Source: Chelonoidis abingdonii
Lineage: Eukaryota; Chordata; Testudines; Testudinidae
NCBI RefSeq assembly: GCF_003597395.2
Contig: NC_133770.1
Span: 13,916,755-13,980,754, forward strand
Direction: 5' to 3'
DNA length: 64,000 bases
The notes beneath the pieces were generated by a model. That model was given only the letters and a program-made list of their open reading frames with translations. It had not been told where the DNA came from and ran no database searches. This document shows positions 45,270 to 57,250 of this stretch, one piece after another (the first letter of the stretch is position 1; each line of letters begins with the position of its first letter). The position numbers and the translations under genes were made by a program.

Positions 45270-46640
45270 TGTGTATTTCTTTTCTGAACACACTGGATCG
45301 ATATTGAGACACTGATGGAGTCTGCTGATGTGACCAAATGCACGCCTTTATTCACACCGTACACACTATTATATTTTGTGCACAGATTATTACGCCTTGT
45401 GAGGTATCAGTTAAAAACTAATAACTCACTGGTCAATAATATGGTGAAATATGTATAGCAACATTATATGTAAAGTTATGAACATACACCTCTACCCCAA
45501 TATAACGCTGTCCTCAGGAGCCAAAAAATCTTACTGCGTTATAGAAGAAATCGCATTATATCAACTTTGCGTTGATCCACCAAAGTGTGCAGCCTTGCCC
45601 CCCCCCCCCCCCCCGAGCACTGCTTTACTGCATTATATCCGAATTTGTGTTATATTGGGTCGTGTTATATTGGGGTAGACGTGTATTAAATTGTGGCTGA
45701 AATGTGTTTAGCAGACAAGTCTGAGAAGTGGGTAAACCTGTTCCTCAAAGATAAGGGACAGGCTGATGCCTCTAGCTGGGTGTCATCAAAGTTGATCAGT
45801 AATCACCGGTCAAGTGGCCATTCAGGAGCTGGAACAGATCGATCTGCATTGTAACAAACAGCAACCTGGAACCTCTTTCACCACGAGACTCTGTGTCTCC
45901 ATCTTCACAGTGGGAAGAAAGTTTATGTGGGGTGACCCTCAGGAAAATGTATTTCGAAGAGTGAATGGACTATTAAAAGTCAGAGGCAAAAACACTCTAG
46001 GTACTCTCTCTTTCTCGCATGCGTTTTCAAGATGACAAATCAGTATTAAGACTTTGGGTGGGGTTCTGAACTGAGAATTTGGTCAATCCTTTTTCTGGGA
46101 ACATGTATTAAGGATTTTAAATTGAGCCATGTCTAGCTTGTTAAGTTTTAGCTACTACGATTTTCTTTTTTCTGTTGTTATCATTTCTGACTTTAATACC
46201 TTATACTTGTACTTACTTAAAATCTGTCTTAGTAGTTAAACTCGTTTTTTTTTTTTTAATTAAAACTAATCCATTGTTGTGTTTAAATTTAGCTATTTGG
46301 TAACTCCATTTAAAGTGGCAAACTTGCATATTGACTCCTTGCAGGGCAACATACCTCTAACTGTCCAGGAGAGGACTGGACAGTGCAGAATACATGTTTT
46401 TGGGGAAAATTTTGAACTGGGGGTGTCTTGGGGTTGCCCTGCAGATAATAATCAACACTGGTGGAAGCCAGATTATGGCTGGTATGTCTCTGACAGGCTG
46501 CTGAGGTCAGAGTTGCTGGACCAGATCTGTAGCTGTACAGACACTCAAGGTGTGACCTGCAGGCTGTTTGTGAGCAGAGCATTGTAAGATACCCACAGTT
46601 GCAGGGCAGATGGTGACACAGCCCCTCACTGATCTGGATT
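45270..46640 (+). mobile_element. Probable LTR-type retroelement remnant, interrupted by a MITE
   Basis: Sequence such as AGAAGTGGGTAAACCTGTTC, TTCCTCAAAGATAAGGGACA and CAAGTGGCCATTCAGGAGCT recalls a common reptile LTR-type repeat. It is broken by the MITE at 45487-45683. Boundaries and coding regions were not identified. Confidence 0.35.
45487..45683 (-). mobile_element. TA-flanked MITE, copy 1
   Basis: CACCTCTACCCCAATATAAC at the left and ATATTGGGGTAGACGTG at the right, with TA at 45485-45486 and 45684-45685. It is the same family as 60444-60632 in the opposite orientation. It contains a poly-C run at 45598-45614. A Tc1/mariner-type origin is inferred from the TA duplication. Confidence 0.8.
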
Positions 46641-47389
46641 GCACCCTGGAATGTGATAGTTGGCCACAATAATGGGTGAGGGATAAAACAAATGAGAAAT
46701 GATTCAAGCTTTGGAAATATGAGATTAGAAATTTGTATTAAATTCTAACTTAAATTTAAGTATCTTATCATAGGAACAGTGACTGAAACAAATAAAATGG
46801 CTCTACGACTTGCAGAGAATTATGAACAGTCCTGGTATATTCCGGGATTGAGTTTACCAGACACTGTACTACAAAATTACATTGACATAAGGCGACTTAT
46901 GTTGAGCTATATGTGCATGTGTCTACAGTCTGTTGTCTCTGGTGTATGAAAGTGCTTTGTTGCAGCAATGCACTAAAACCTCATCCTTAAATGGTGTAGA
47001 GCTAAGGTGACAGTGAGAGTGTAGACCGTGCATGACCTGTGTTGACCCTAACAGCTGTCCCACAATACCCTATTTCCTGCAACATTGACTGCGCTGGTCA
47101 CAATTTTAAACGCCACTGCCCGGGGGTGAGGGAGACCAGAAGCTGTCAGCCCAATTAAAGTTCCCCATGTGTTTTTGAAATGCCTTTTCCTGATTGTCCA
47201 TCCTGGCAAGCACACCTAGCAACTCACCTTTGCTGTGTGCAACTGCCCAGCCGACCATGCCGACTCCACGTATGCAGACAGGTACTAGACAAGCTCCAGC
47301 CTGGAGCATACAGGAAGTATTGGATCTCCTGGACCAGTGAGGAGAAGAGACTGTAAGCACAGCTACAGACCAGCTGCAGATCTCCACTT

Positions 47390-47700
47390 TCTGTGAGCAG
47401 ATTGCACAGGGGATGCAGGGGTCAGCAGCAGTGCTGCATGAAAGTGACGGAACTTCATCAGGGATACCACAGGGCCAGGGAACACAACAGATTTGGTGCT
47501 GTGCCGTCACCTTGTTGGTTCTACAAGAGCTGCATACCATACTTGGCAGAGACCCTATCAGCACTTCACAGACCACCATGGATACCTCAGAGGAGACAAA
47601 CTCCTGCTGTGAACAGTGTGAGAGCGGAGGAATGGAGGGATGTGCATAGTGGGAACTTGAGTCATGCTGCGAGCCAGGGCTTGTTTGAAATGCTACCACA
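47390..47700 (+). pseudogene. Myb/SANT-like remnant of Harbinger A
   Basis: Pieces in neighbouring frames read VTELHQGYHRAREHNRFG and LQELHTILGRDPISTSQTTM, matching the region following the Myb/SANT domain of Harbinger accessory proteins and aligned in order with the copy at 59378-59767. The DNA-binding helices upstream (about 47280-47390) are disrupted by stops and frame changes. Such proteins bind transposon ends and guide the transposase; this copy is inactive. An AATAAA near 48800 could have served its transcript. Confidence 0.65.
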
Positions 47701-49829
47701 GTGAGCCTGATGAAGGGGAAGAGAATGTGGGTAAGTGTGTTCCTATTTTCCCCTTATGATCTTTTGTGCTTTTGAGATCTCCGCAGTTCTCTCCTGAAGG
47801 TTTCTAGAGTGGACGCTTTATTTCTTTCTCTGCTGTAGGATGCTTTCTCACACCATTCTGATGACTTTGGTAAACTCATTGCAGTCACTAGTATATGGGC
47901 CTAGGTGGCTTTGGGACACCAGTAGCAGCTGTTCTGTGCCTTCGTGATCCTCAGTTGTGAGATGTCAGCTAAAATTACCACCACCTGTGGAAAATAGTGC
48001 CGTTGCCATGTGCTCAAACCCATGGGAAAAAATGGCTGAAAATTTTATAGCTTTGTGGAACAGAAAATCCACCCTCCCCTACTCCTGGTGGGTTTATTCA
48101 CCAGAGCTGGGCCTGGAGAGCGGTGTTGTGCCAAGGTGCTGCAAAGTCGACATGTCGACAAGTATCTCTTATTAAGTGTTTGTGGGAATGAGGGAAGAGT
48201 TTTGAAACGTATCTTTCCTTTGCTGTTGTGGCTGTCAGTCCAATGGTTTTTATCAGCAGCTCCTCGTGTGGTGGCCTGAAGGGATGCCCCCTCCACATCT
48301 GCAGAAAGCATGACTTTGAGGAAGAGATGTTCTGTGAGATTCTGCAGGCCTGTACTCCTCTGGATTGTCAACAAAGGGTTTGCAGTGTGAATAGGCTAAC
48401 AGCATGGAAAAAGACAGAGGACAGGAAAAAGGCCCAGGAGTCCAAGAAGGACAAGGACTGGAAAATGCACCAGGACATAATGGGTTTTCTCAAGTAGCAA
48501 ACTCAAATGCTGCAGGACCTACAAATCTAGAAATCCTAACCTTTCCCTCTTTTGTTTTCCTTGGAGAACTCCATAGTCATTGCTCTCTACACACCTCTCC
48601 CCAACATAGTACGTGTCATCACAGGGTGCATCACCAGAAATGAAGGACAAGCTGGAGGGAATGCAGGCAGGAGGGACTTAGCCTTCCATGTGGACTTGGA
48701 CCAAACCTAGACACAAAAGGGACGAGATCAGGCTGGAGGGGATTGCATTCAGGAGTGTGTTTTCCATAGATCTATAACTCCCTTGTGCTCTTTAAGAATA
48801 AAGTGTATGTGTTTAAGAAATTCCTTGCTAACATTGCTTTTCCTTGTTCTACTGCCACGCTGTAGCTAGAAACCAGAGCTCCCACAACGAGGTTGTCGGG
48901 AGGTCTGTGTGAGAGTGCAGTGGCACTGGTTCGAGGGCCTGAATGGCTGGATTGTGGGTCTTGCTGCTAAAATGGGTGTCAGACGTGGGTTATGGTTCTG
49001 GGGAGTGTGCTTGAGTGACCCCGAGCTAGGAATAGTGATCAGGCACTACCTAGACCTAGGCCACTTAACAGCACATGGAATTCAATGGTAGATCTCATCA
49101 TAATACAATTGATGCTCATTGAAAGATCTGGAGTGGACCAGTTGTGAGACCCTATGGAAAGGGATTGGAGTAATCGCTAGTGTAGGGTTTGTAATTGGCA
49201 GCCACGGAAATTCCCTTGCCACAAATAATTTTGTTTCCTGGTTCTAAATGTTCAATAACTTCCCAGCCAGGCAGTGTCATCTCTCTTAAGCCTCCTTTCC
49301 TCCATATCTGTAGGTTGCAGTTTCATTTGCTGAATATATTGTGATGCATAAATCTTGATCCACTGCTTTAAGATTCTAGTCTTTCCCCTCTCCTGTCTCT
49401 TCCTCACTCCCAAGGAATTTCACAAATAAATCAAATAGCTGCAACTCCTTAAGCACCCTACCACTCCATGCAAGAAAACCACAGCTTCATATACGTTAAT
49501 CTGTGAAAATCATGGTTGGTGTATGTATGGACTACATTTGTTTACTCAAACGGACATAAATTTTCTTTATAATTTTATATTTCCACTCACATTTTTAACA
49601 TAACTAAATGGATACAACTCTCCCTGTGGGATTTTTCACACATTGAGTGAGAAAAAGAGCACCGAAAATCAAAGTTCTATTTTTGGTGAATCACATTCTT
49701 TATTAGTTCAGAGCAGAATGCATAGTGGTTGCCAAAGCAAATGATATTGTAAATTCACACCAAGCACCACATAAGTCATAGCTTCAGGAAAACAACCAGT
49801 CATATTCATTAATGTATACAGCAAGCACT

Positions 49830-51312
49830 ACACAGATCTTAACGACTAAAGCTCCAGGCCCAGAGAAACTCTGGCTGACCATTAAAGTCCTTTTTCAAAG
49901 CCTCCTTCCTCCACATAGCTCCATGCTAGGCTCTTACAATAGCACTTGTCTGGCTGTTCAAAGTCATGGTGGCAGCTTTTCCCCATTTGCCTCACAGATA
50001 TTATGCAAGACACAACAGGCAGCTATCACCATTGGGATATTTTTCTCACTGAAATCCAGTTTAGTGAGTGAACACCACTAGCGTCTCTTCAGTCTATCAA
50101 AGGCACATATGACAGTCAGTCTGCACCTGCTGAGTGTGCAGTTGAATCTTTCCATGGTGCTGTTATGTCCAGTATATTACTTGAGAAGCCAGAGGCTGCC
50201 CCTCCCCGAATTACTATTGGCATGTCAGTGTTACCAATGGTAATATGCTGGTCCAGTAGAGAACAGCTTTCTTGATAATTCCGTGTTCTTAAAGATGTCA
50301 GTGTCATGCACCTTTCCTTACCAGTCTATGCAGATGTTGGTGAAGTATCCTCAGTGATTCACCAGTGTTGCATAACCATAAAAAAATAACCCTTTCTGTA
50401 GGTGTACTCTGTGGCAAGGTGGGATGGTACCAGAATAGAGATGTGCGTGCTGTCTTATTGCTTTACCGCGGTTTGGGAACCCCATTGCTGCAAAACCATC
50501 TACTGTGACCTACACATTGCTGAGAGACAGTCATACATAGCAGGAGACAATTAATGACCCTACACACTTGTATGACCATTTGGATTTTGCAACTTGAAAA
50601 TGATTTCCCACTGATCAGTAGCAATCTGCCATTGCATGCTCCCAGAAATGCCAAAATTCGCTAGCTTCTTTACTGTTAATGCAGCTCTCAGTTTGGTGTC
50701 CATGTTGCTGGAGGCCTTGGGCTAACATGGCACACAGAACCAGAAATGTGGCCTTTTGCAGTCACTGCTTGTTGTCCCAGACACACTTTATGATGCAATC
50801 CCGCTAGTCAGTGTGCATTTCTCAGACCTAAATGGAGTGCTTGACCAGTTGCAGCTGCGGCATGAGTGGCACCAACAACTTTGAAGTGTTTTCGCTCTCT
50901 CTATCAGCAAACTGTCCTCGAAGACATCTTGCCTTCCATTGTTCGAACCTCCTGTGGATTTGCAAATCAGGAGATAGTGTGTTCTGTATTTGCAGTGTTC
51001 ATGAAATAGTGGAGGTCTGTGGACTCTGCTTCTGTCAGATGGCAGACCCCAAAAAATGCCGCGTGGGTTTATGGGCTTTTTAATAAAAGCGAAAATTATA
51101 GGATATGGGTGGCTTAATAATCTGGAGAACATTGCATGTTGGGAGTTGACCCTTTGCTCCCAGAGATCTCTGGTCAAGTCATCTCTATTCAGTAGTGCAT
51201 TGCTAACATTTCCCAAAAGGCTTTGCACAGGATGGCGGCATGTGGCATCGATGCAAGCAGGCAAGTATACAGTCATATAAGCAACAGACAAACTTTGGTG
51301 GCTGCATCCCAA
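49830..51312 (-). pseudogene. PIF/Harbinger transposase remnant (element A)
   Basis: Minus-strand fragments in order from the N-terminus: 51312-50788 (degraded N-terminal part), 50654-50463 with MVIQVCRVINCLLLCMTVS (the helix-turn-helix-associated region of Harbinger transposases) and 50307-50116 with LLDQHITIGNTDMPIVI and GGAA in place of the usual GDPAYP block. The second catalytic aspartate of the DDE triad is thus lost in this copy. Frames change several times. It is related to, but clearly diverged from, the transposase at 61473-62717, so two Harbinger lineages have colonised this intron. Inactive. Confidence 0.7.
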
Positions 51313-51356
51313 TGTAATCTGCCAACTTTGTTTGATGCAATGTAGACATAGCCTTA

Positions 51357-52092
51357 GGGCATAGCTACGCTTGCAGATGTAGAGAGCTTTGAGTTAAACA
51401 AGCCTTTGTAGAACGTGGTAGGGAAAGCACTGCAATCTGTTGACAGCTGCAAGCGTGCTGGCATGGCCACATTAGCAGCTCTTGCAACAGCCACAGAGAG
51501 CAGTGCATTGTGGTAGCTATCCCAGCATGCAAGTGGCTGCAACGTGCTTTTCAAATTGGGGGGGGCGGTGGAGTGTGGCAGGGAGTGTGTGTGTGTATGT
51601 ATGTGGGGGGAGAGTGGGTGGGTTTTTGGGGGGCTGAGAGCATGTCAGCATGCTGTCTTCCAAGTTCAGATAGCAGTAGACCCCTCCCTTCCCCGTGACA
51701 CTCTCTCTCTCACAGCATTCCACAGTAATGGTTGCTTTGTCTCGGAGCAGATAAGCAACTGGATGTCAGAAACAGAGCTTTCAAAGGGTATATCCGCATT
51801 CCTGCAGTGATTCCAAAACAATGACCAGAGTGGCCTCTTGACTTAAGGGGATTATGGGACGTTTCCGGAGGCTGCTCAGAGTGCAGTAATGCAACACCTC
51901 ATTCACACTGACGGCCAGGCGTTTCAGCCAAGGCGCACCAAGTGTTAATCTTCTCACCGAGGTGGAGTACCAGGAGCGCTGTAGCCCTGGAGTCAGAGCG
52001 CTCTACGGCCCTTGCCAGTATGGATGAGGGTAGTGAGCTGGGGTGCCTGGGGCTGCTTCAATGTGCTCTAACTCGCAAGTGTAGCCAAATCC
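51357..52092. mobile_element. MITE with CTACACTTGC-type ends
   Basis: The left end is GGGCATAGCTACGCTTGCAG; the right end on the other strand is GGATTTGGCTACACTTGCGAG. The flanks are TTA (51354-51356) and TTT (52093-52095). The interior has (GT)n and G-rich runs near 51580-51640. It directly abuts Harbinger A with the TTA shared. Confidence 0.7.
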
Positions 52093-53716
52093 TTTAGTCA
52101 GGACTCAGCCTAGTACCAAGGGTAAGAAATACTTGTCTTGGGCCATAATAAAGTTACATTCTGGCAATTTAAAGGAATAGTGTGGTATTTAATTAGAACA
52201 TTGTCAATCAGCTTCCTGAACTTGTAACTTATCCACATCTCTTTTGTTAAAGTTGCTTTCCCTTTCTGGCTTCACTCACTACTACTTTGCTATAATGGAT
52301 CATTTATCTCATTCCTGAAATACGTTAGTGTATTTTTTTTCTCCCTTCTCTCCACCCCATATCCGTGTTCTTTTTCCTATGCCGTATTCTATTTCCTTCC
52401 CTGATTCTTTTCTCTCCAGTCCTGGACCCTAACATTCTCTTTGCCCTGCTTCCTTTTCTAACTTATTCTCCCAATCTCTTTCCCTATTCACCTCCTCACG
52501 CAAAGGGCTTGAAAAAACTTATCACACTCTCAGCCCTGGTGAAGCTCCCACTGCTGGACGCTCACTAGGTTCCTGTGTTTGCATGGGCTGTGCCCTGAGC
52601 CCCCCACCAACCTGCCCGGAGAAGCACCAGGCCAGCTGGAGTTGCCACAGCTGCGCCTCCCCTCCATAGACTCCAAGCCAAGCTGTGGGAAAATTCAAAA
52701 GCTCTTCTCTCTTCCGCAAGAAGAACCTGAGCTTTTGCTATGCCCTCTGCAGGTGGCGTGGCAGCTGAGGAGGCGGTATGTATTACTCAGCTTCCTGGGG
52801 CTCCTCCATCTGCGGGGGGGGAGGAGGGGGTACCAGAGGTTCTGGGGGGGTCTGGCCACGAGGCGGGGTGGAAGAGTCAGAGCAGGGGGCAGCCTCCCCA
52901 AAGTGGGGCTCCACCCACCACCCTTGTGAGTTTGGGACTCACCAGGCTGGACCCAGGTGTTCATCAGATTCTCTTGGTCTGATAGACGCAGTGTTGGAGC
53001 CTTTGGCCTCTCTGGCATGCTTCCTGGTCACAGACCTTGTCTATTACCCCTTAAAGGAACTACCTCTGTGCCCCTCCTGTGTCATCCTCAAAGACTTGAG
53101 TACACCTTTTCCCAGAGCTTCAGCCTTGTGGTCACTCTGATTTATGGTTTACTTCTTCAGGGACACATGATAGTTGAAGCACATAACACACAGGCTTTTG
53201 TAAAGATTTCCAACACCATTCTTTATTTTAGAAAGTGCAAGGAAAACAGATCTATGCAAGACAAAACACCTTTCTCTGCCTCAGTTTTCTCATTACTCTT
53301 TAGTGTTCTTTGGGATTTGGTGAAAGTCCTCTAGGAGCATCCAGGGTCCCCTCTTCTGTAAATTACTTCTCTGAATTGTGTAGTTTCTTTCTCCTGCAGC
53401 CAGCTTCCTTCTTCCTTTAGTTGGCCTACAGTCAGAAAAAAATTCCCTTTGTTACGAAAGCATGCCTTTCTCCTGCACAAGGCTCCTTTTGTCTTTTTAG
53501 AACTGCTGCTCTGTCCTCCTCTTTGTTCTTCTGTTTTAGGGATTTTACCTTTCTTTTCTCCTCTCCTTTTCTCCCCCCCCGCCCCATCCCTCCCTGCTCC
53601 ACTCCAGCTAAACTTGATCAGACTGGTTTTCTAGCTCCTGCATGCTCCTTAGCATACCCATTATTCAAACAGAGCTCAGTCATTAAGGCTAGTGATGACT
53701 TATTTGTTCTGTAGTG
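52093..53716. other. OXSR1: Intronic DNA, mostly unrecognised
   Basis: Pyrimidine-rich near 52330-52500, GC-rich near 52580-52930. The overlapping frames on both strands lack domains. 53200-53330 may be a retroelement remnant, but I cannot place it. Confidence 0.35.
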
Positions 53717-53815
53717 CCGTGACTGTCAATCTTTCTGGACTACTGTACCCCTTTCAAGTGTCTGATTTGTCTTGTGTACCCCCAAGTTTCACCACACTTA
53801 AAAACTACTTGCTTT

Positions 53816-54750
53816 CATAGATTCATAGACTCGAGGACTGGAGGGGACCTCAAGAGGTCATCGAGTCCAGTCCCCTGCCCTCATGGCAGGACCAAATACT
53901 GTCTAGACCATCCCTGATGGACATTTATCTAACCTACTCTTAAATATCTCCAGAGATGGAGATTCCACAACCTCCCTAGGCAATTTATTCCAGTGTTTAA
54001 CTACCCTGACAGTTAGGAACTTTTTCCTAATGTCCAACCTAAATCTCCCTTGCTGCAGTTTAAGCCCATTGCTTCTTGTTCTATCATTAGAGGCTAAGGT
54101 GAACAAGTTTTCTCCCTCCTCCTGATGACACCCTTTTAGATACCTGAAAACTGCTATCATGTCCCCTCTCAGTCTTCTCTTTTCCAAACTAAATAAACCC
54201 AATTCTTTCAGCCTTCCTTCATAGGTCATGTTCTCAAGACCTTTAATCATTCTTGTTGCTCTTCTCTGGACCCTCTCCAATTTCTCCACATCTTTCTTGA
54301 AATGCAGTGCCCAGAACTGGACACAATACTCCAGTTGAGGCCTAACCAGCGCAGAGTAGAGCGGAAGAATGACTTCTCGTGTCTTGTTTACAACACACCT
54401 GTTAATGCATCCCAGAATCACGTTTGCTTTTTTTGCAACAGTATCACACTGTTGACTCATATTTAGCTTGTGGTCCACTATGACCCCTAGATCTCTTTCT
54501 GCCATACTCCTTCCTAGACAGTCTCTTCCCATTCTGTATGTGTGAAACTGATTGTTCCTTCCTAAGTGGAGCACTTTGCATTTGTCTTTGTTGAACTTCA
54601 TCCGGTTTACCTCAGACCATTTCTCCAGTTTGTCCAGATCATTTTAAATTTTGACCCTGTCCTCCAAAGCAGTTGCAATCCTTCCCAGTTTGGTATCATC
54701 TGCAGATGTAATAAGCGTACTTTCTATGCCAACATCTAAGTCATTGATGA
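53816..54750 (-). mobile_element. CR1 LINE, 5'-truncated
   Basis: The minus strand carries the C-terminal part of CR1 ORF2 and the conserved 3' end (GTCCTCGAGTCTATGAATCT on that strand). It inserted into the hAT-like element around it and is therefore younger. Confidence 0.92.
53903..54601 (-). pseudogene. CR1 ORF2 C-terminal fragment (reverse transcriptase thumb and beyond)
   Basis: An uninterrupted 232-residue frame contains KFNKDKCKVLHLGRNN (just after the catalytic FADD region), [76 protein letters not shown] and NGLKLQQGRFRLDIRKKFL. These are standard CR1 ORF2 blocks. The palm catalytic motifs and the N-terminal endonuclease are missing because of 5' truncation, usual for CR1 copies, so the intact frame reflects a fairly recent insertion rather than function. 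CR1 ORF2 copies element RNA into DNA at a nicked genomic site. Confidence 0.93.
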
Positions 54751-55036
54751 ATCAAAATCAGACAGAGTCACAGCACACTATTATTGAAAAAATTGCTGAC
54801 TTTCTCATTTTTACCATATAATTCTAAAATAAATCCTTTGGAATATAAACATTGTATTTACATTTCAGTTTTTAGTATATAGAGCAGTAAAAACAAGTCA
54901 TTGTATTAAATTTGTTTGTATGACTTCGCTAGTGCTTTTTATGTAGCTGGTTGTAACACTAGGCAAATATCTAGATGAGCTGATGTACTCCCTGGAGGAG
55001 CTCTGTGTACCACCTGGGGTATGTGTGTGTTCCAGA

Positions 55037-55141
55037 GAAGGTGACCAGATGTCCTGATTTTTGGGTCTTTTTTCTTATAGAGACTTCTATTACACCCCAC
55101 TCCCTGTCCCGATTTTTCACATTTGCTGTCTGGTCACCCTA
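55037..55141. mobile_element. 105-bp MITE with perfect 8-bp duplication
   Basis: Ends AGGTGACCAGA and, at the right, TCTGGTCACCCT. A perfect direct repeat GTTCCAGA lies on both sides (55029-55036 and 55142-55149), as for hAT elements. Confidence 0.85.
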
Positions 55142-56334
55142 GTTCCAGACAGTGTGGGTGACACCTGTCAGGGACCTTGCCAGCTTGTGGCTAATTCACT
55201 ACAGCAAGTTCTTAAAATCAAGCACAATTCATAAATTGTACATAGCTTCCCCAGATTGTCACAGACAGCAGAGGGCTAAGATTAAAGGCAGTGCCCAGTT
55301 TGAAGCCAGATGTCTCCCATTGTCTCATGACTGCTAGAAAAGAGAAGAACATTGGGATTGTGAATGGTGGCCGTTGCTTGGGAGCTCCTTTTTTTTTTTT
55401 TTTTTTTTTTTTTAGCAGGTAGGTGTTGGATAAATGTGAAGTCTGCATACCTCTGACTGCTTTATGGGAAACATTGCTCACATTAATCCCCCACTCCCAA
55501 CACTCATAACTGCAGTGAGGGTGGTGATGGGTTCTTCTATCCTCTTGCTCTTCCAGCCTCTTGTTTTTTGTCAGCCTCTTCCTGGGAATGGCTGCACTGT
55601 CTGTCTCTCAACTAGTCCTCATAGCTTTGCCAAGCAGCTGCAGAATGAAATTGATCTGCTTCTTGCTGGTTTCACTGCTGCTCCCATGGATCCCTGTAAC
55701 AGCAACAAGGACAGACAGTGCAGGGCAGTGCTGCAAGCTTGGGTGAGATCCAAGCAGCAGCAAAGGCAAGCAAAGGAGCAATCTTTCTGCTGACTTAGGA
55801 TCGTAGCACTGCATCAGTTACTCTGTTCCTGAATTGAAGCTATCCTTGCAATCATAGGTGCTAGAGACTTCATGTTCTATAAATGAGAGCTTACATTCTG
55901 TAGAAGTTGATGGCCCTGGACAACTTCCTCCTCCCCATTGCTGAGTGAATTTCTCAAGCCCTCTGTGACCATTTGGAGACTGTCTGTGTCCAATTATGAA
56001 TTATTTGATATTACGAACGCCACTTGTTGAGGTTAATCAGCCATTTTGTAGCATGAATTTGACACGCAGATAGTGGAGAGACTGGAAAGCTGTGACAGAC
56101 CAGTCGAGGGCCATCAACATTGAATGTTGCTCCACTGTGTGAACAGTGGGGTCACTTGCAAGTACTGTAGGGCCTTTGACTTTGGTCTCTTCACAGAGGA
56201 GCTGGAACACCCAATTCCTCTCTGCTTCCTGATCTAAGCACATGGCTGGGAGAGCTGCAGTTTCTTCACCTGACTAGAAAGGTGACAATGGTTTTTAAAA
56301 AGAGTCTGTTTATGTGAGCAAGGGGTCCATTTCA
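55142..56334. other. OXSR1: Intronic DNA, unrecognised
   Basis: Includes a 25-nt poly-T run (55389-55413). The short frames at 55464-55814 and 56037-56243 have no recognisable domain. Confidence 0.35.
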
Positions 56335-57250
56335 TCACCGGAAACAGAGGACAAGCTGGAGGGAATGGAGGTAGGAGGAATTTCACATCCCCTATGGACT
56401 TGGACCAAACCTAGAAACTTACAAAAGGGTGAGAACAGACTGAAGGGGATTGCGTTCCGGAGTTCCATAGATCTATAACTCTCTTGGGCTCTTTAAAAAT
56501 AAAGTGTATGTGTTTAAGAAATTCCTTGCTAAGCCTGTTTTTTTCCTTGTTCTACTGCCACATTGTCCCTGATTGTGTTAACTAGAAACTAGAGCTCCCA
56601 CAACAAAGTTGTTGGGGAGGGGAGGGGAGGGGGAAAATGTGTTTAAGCACCTGTGGGTGTGGGAGTGCTGTGGCACTGGTTCCAGGGCCTAGATGGTGGA
56701 CTCTGGGTTTCACTGCTAAAAATGGGTGTCAGACATACAGTCTGCTCCTTGGGAACGTGCCTGAATGACTCAGAGCTAGCAACAGTGATTAGGGACTACA
56801 TAAAACTGGGCACTTTGGCAGCACATGGGATTCAGCAGTAAGATCTCCTCATGATAGACTGATGCCCATTGAAAGGGCTGGAGTGGGACCGGTTATAAGG
56901 CCGTACATAAAGGGATTGGAGTATTAGCCAGTCTGGGATTTGTAACGGACAGCCACGGAAATCCCTCCCCCCCAAACAGACAAAAAATAACCAACACCCC
57001 CCCTCCCAAAAAAAACGAAATCCCCCCCCCCCAAACTCTTTCCTGGTTCTAAATGTTCAATAGCTTCCCAGCCAGGCAATGTCACCTCTCCTGAGCCTCC
57101 CTTCCTGCATATCTGTAGCATGCAATATCATTTGCTAAATATATTGGATTGCATTAACCTTGATCCACAGCTTTAAGACTCTTGTCTTCCCCCCCCTCTC
57201 CTCCTTTCCCCACCCCCAAGGAATTTCACAAGTAAATCACATAGCTGCAA
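56335..57250 (+). repeat. Second copy of Harbinger A internal segment
   Basis: Runs parallel to 48640-49455: shared GGACAAGCTGGAGGGAATG, TGGACTTGGACCAAACCTAG, ATAGATCTATAACTC, AATAAAGTGTATGTGTTTAA and CAATAGCTTCCCAGCCAGGC (one base different). It is in the same orientation, with many substitutions. No inverted ends were identified for this copy. Confidence 0.75.

Larger units (their letters stand above)
46857..51353. mobile_element. PIF/Harbinger element A, decayed
   Basis: TTA precedes (46854-46856) and follows (51354-51356) the element, the preferred Harbinger 3-bp duplication. The right end, other strand, is GGCTATGTCTACATTG; the left is less preserved (CCAGACACTGTACTAC). It holds a Myb/SANT-like remnant (+) and a transposase remnant (-) in convergent order. 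48640-49455 is repeated at 56335-57250. Confidence 0.75.
53717..55036. mobile_element. hAT-like element interrupted by CR1
   Basis: The left part (53717-53815: TCTTTCTGGACTACTGTACC, CAAGTTTCACCACACTTAAA) and right part (54752-55036: GTCACAGCACACTATTATTG, TTTTTATGTAGCTGGTTGTA, AGATGAGCTGATGTACTCCC) belong to one common reptile hAT repeat. The CR1 copy separates them. The terminal CAGTGG/CCACTG signals are degraded and the right limit is approximate. Confidence 0.65.

Noticed and set aside
47106..47699. 197-residue minus-strand frame in Harbinger A
   Set aside because: It is antisense to the Myb/SANT-like remnant, whose motifs read on the plus strand.
56037..56243. 68-residue minus-strand frame as part of a host gene
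   Set aside because: No domain, no splice-site support, and it is surrounded by transposon-derived sequence.
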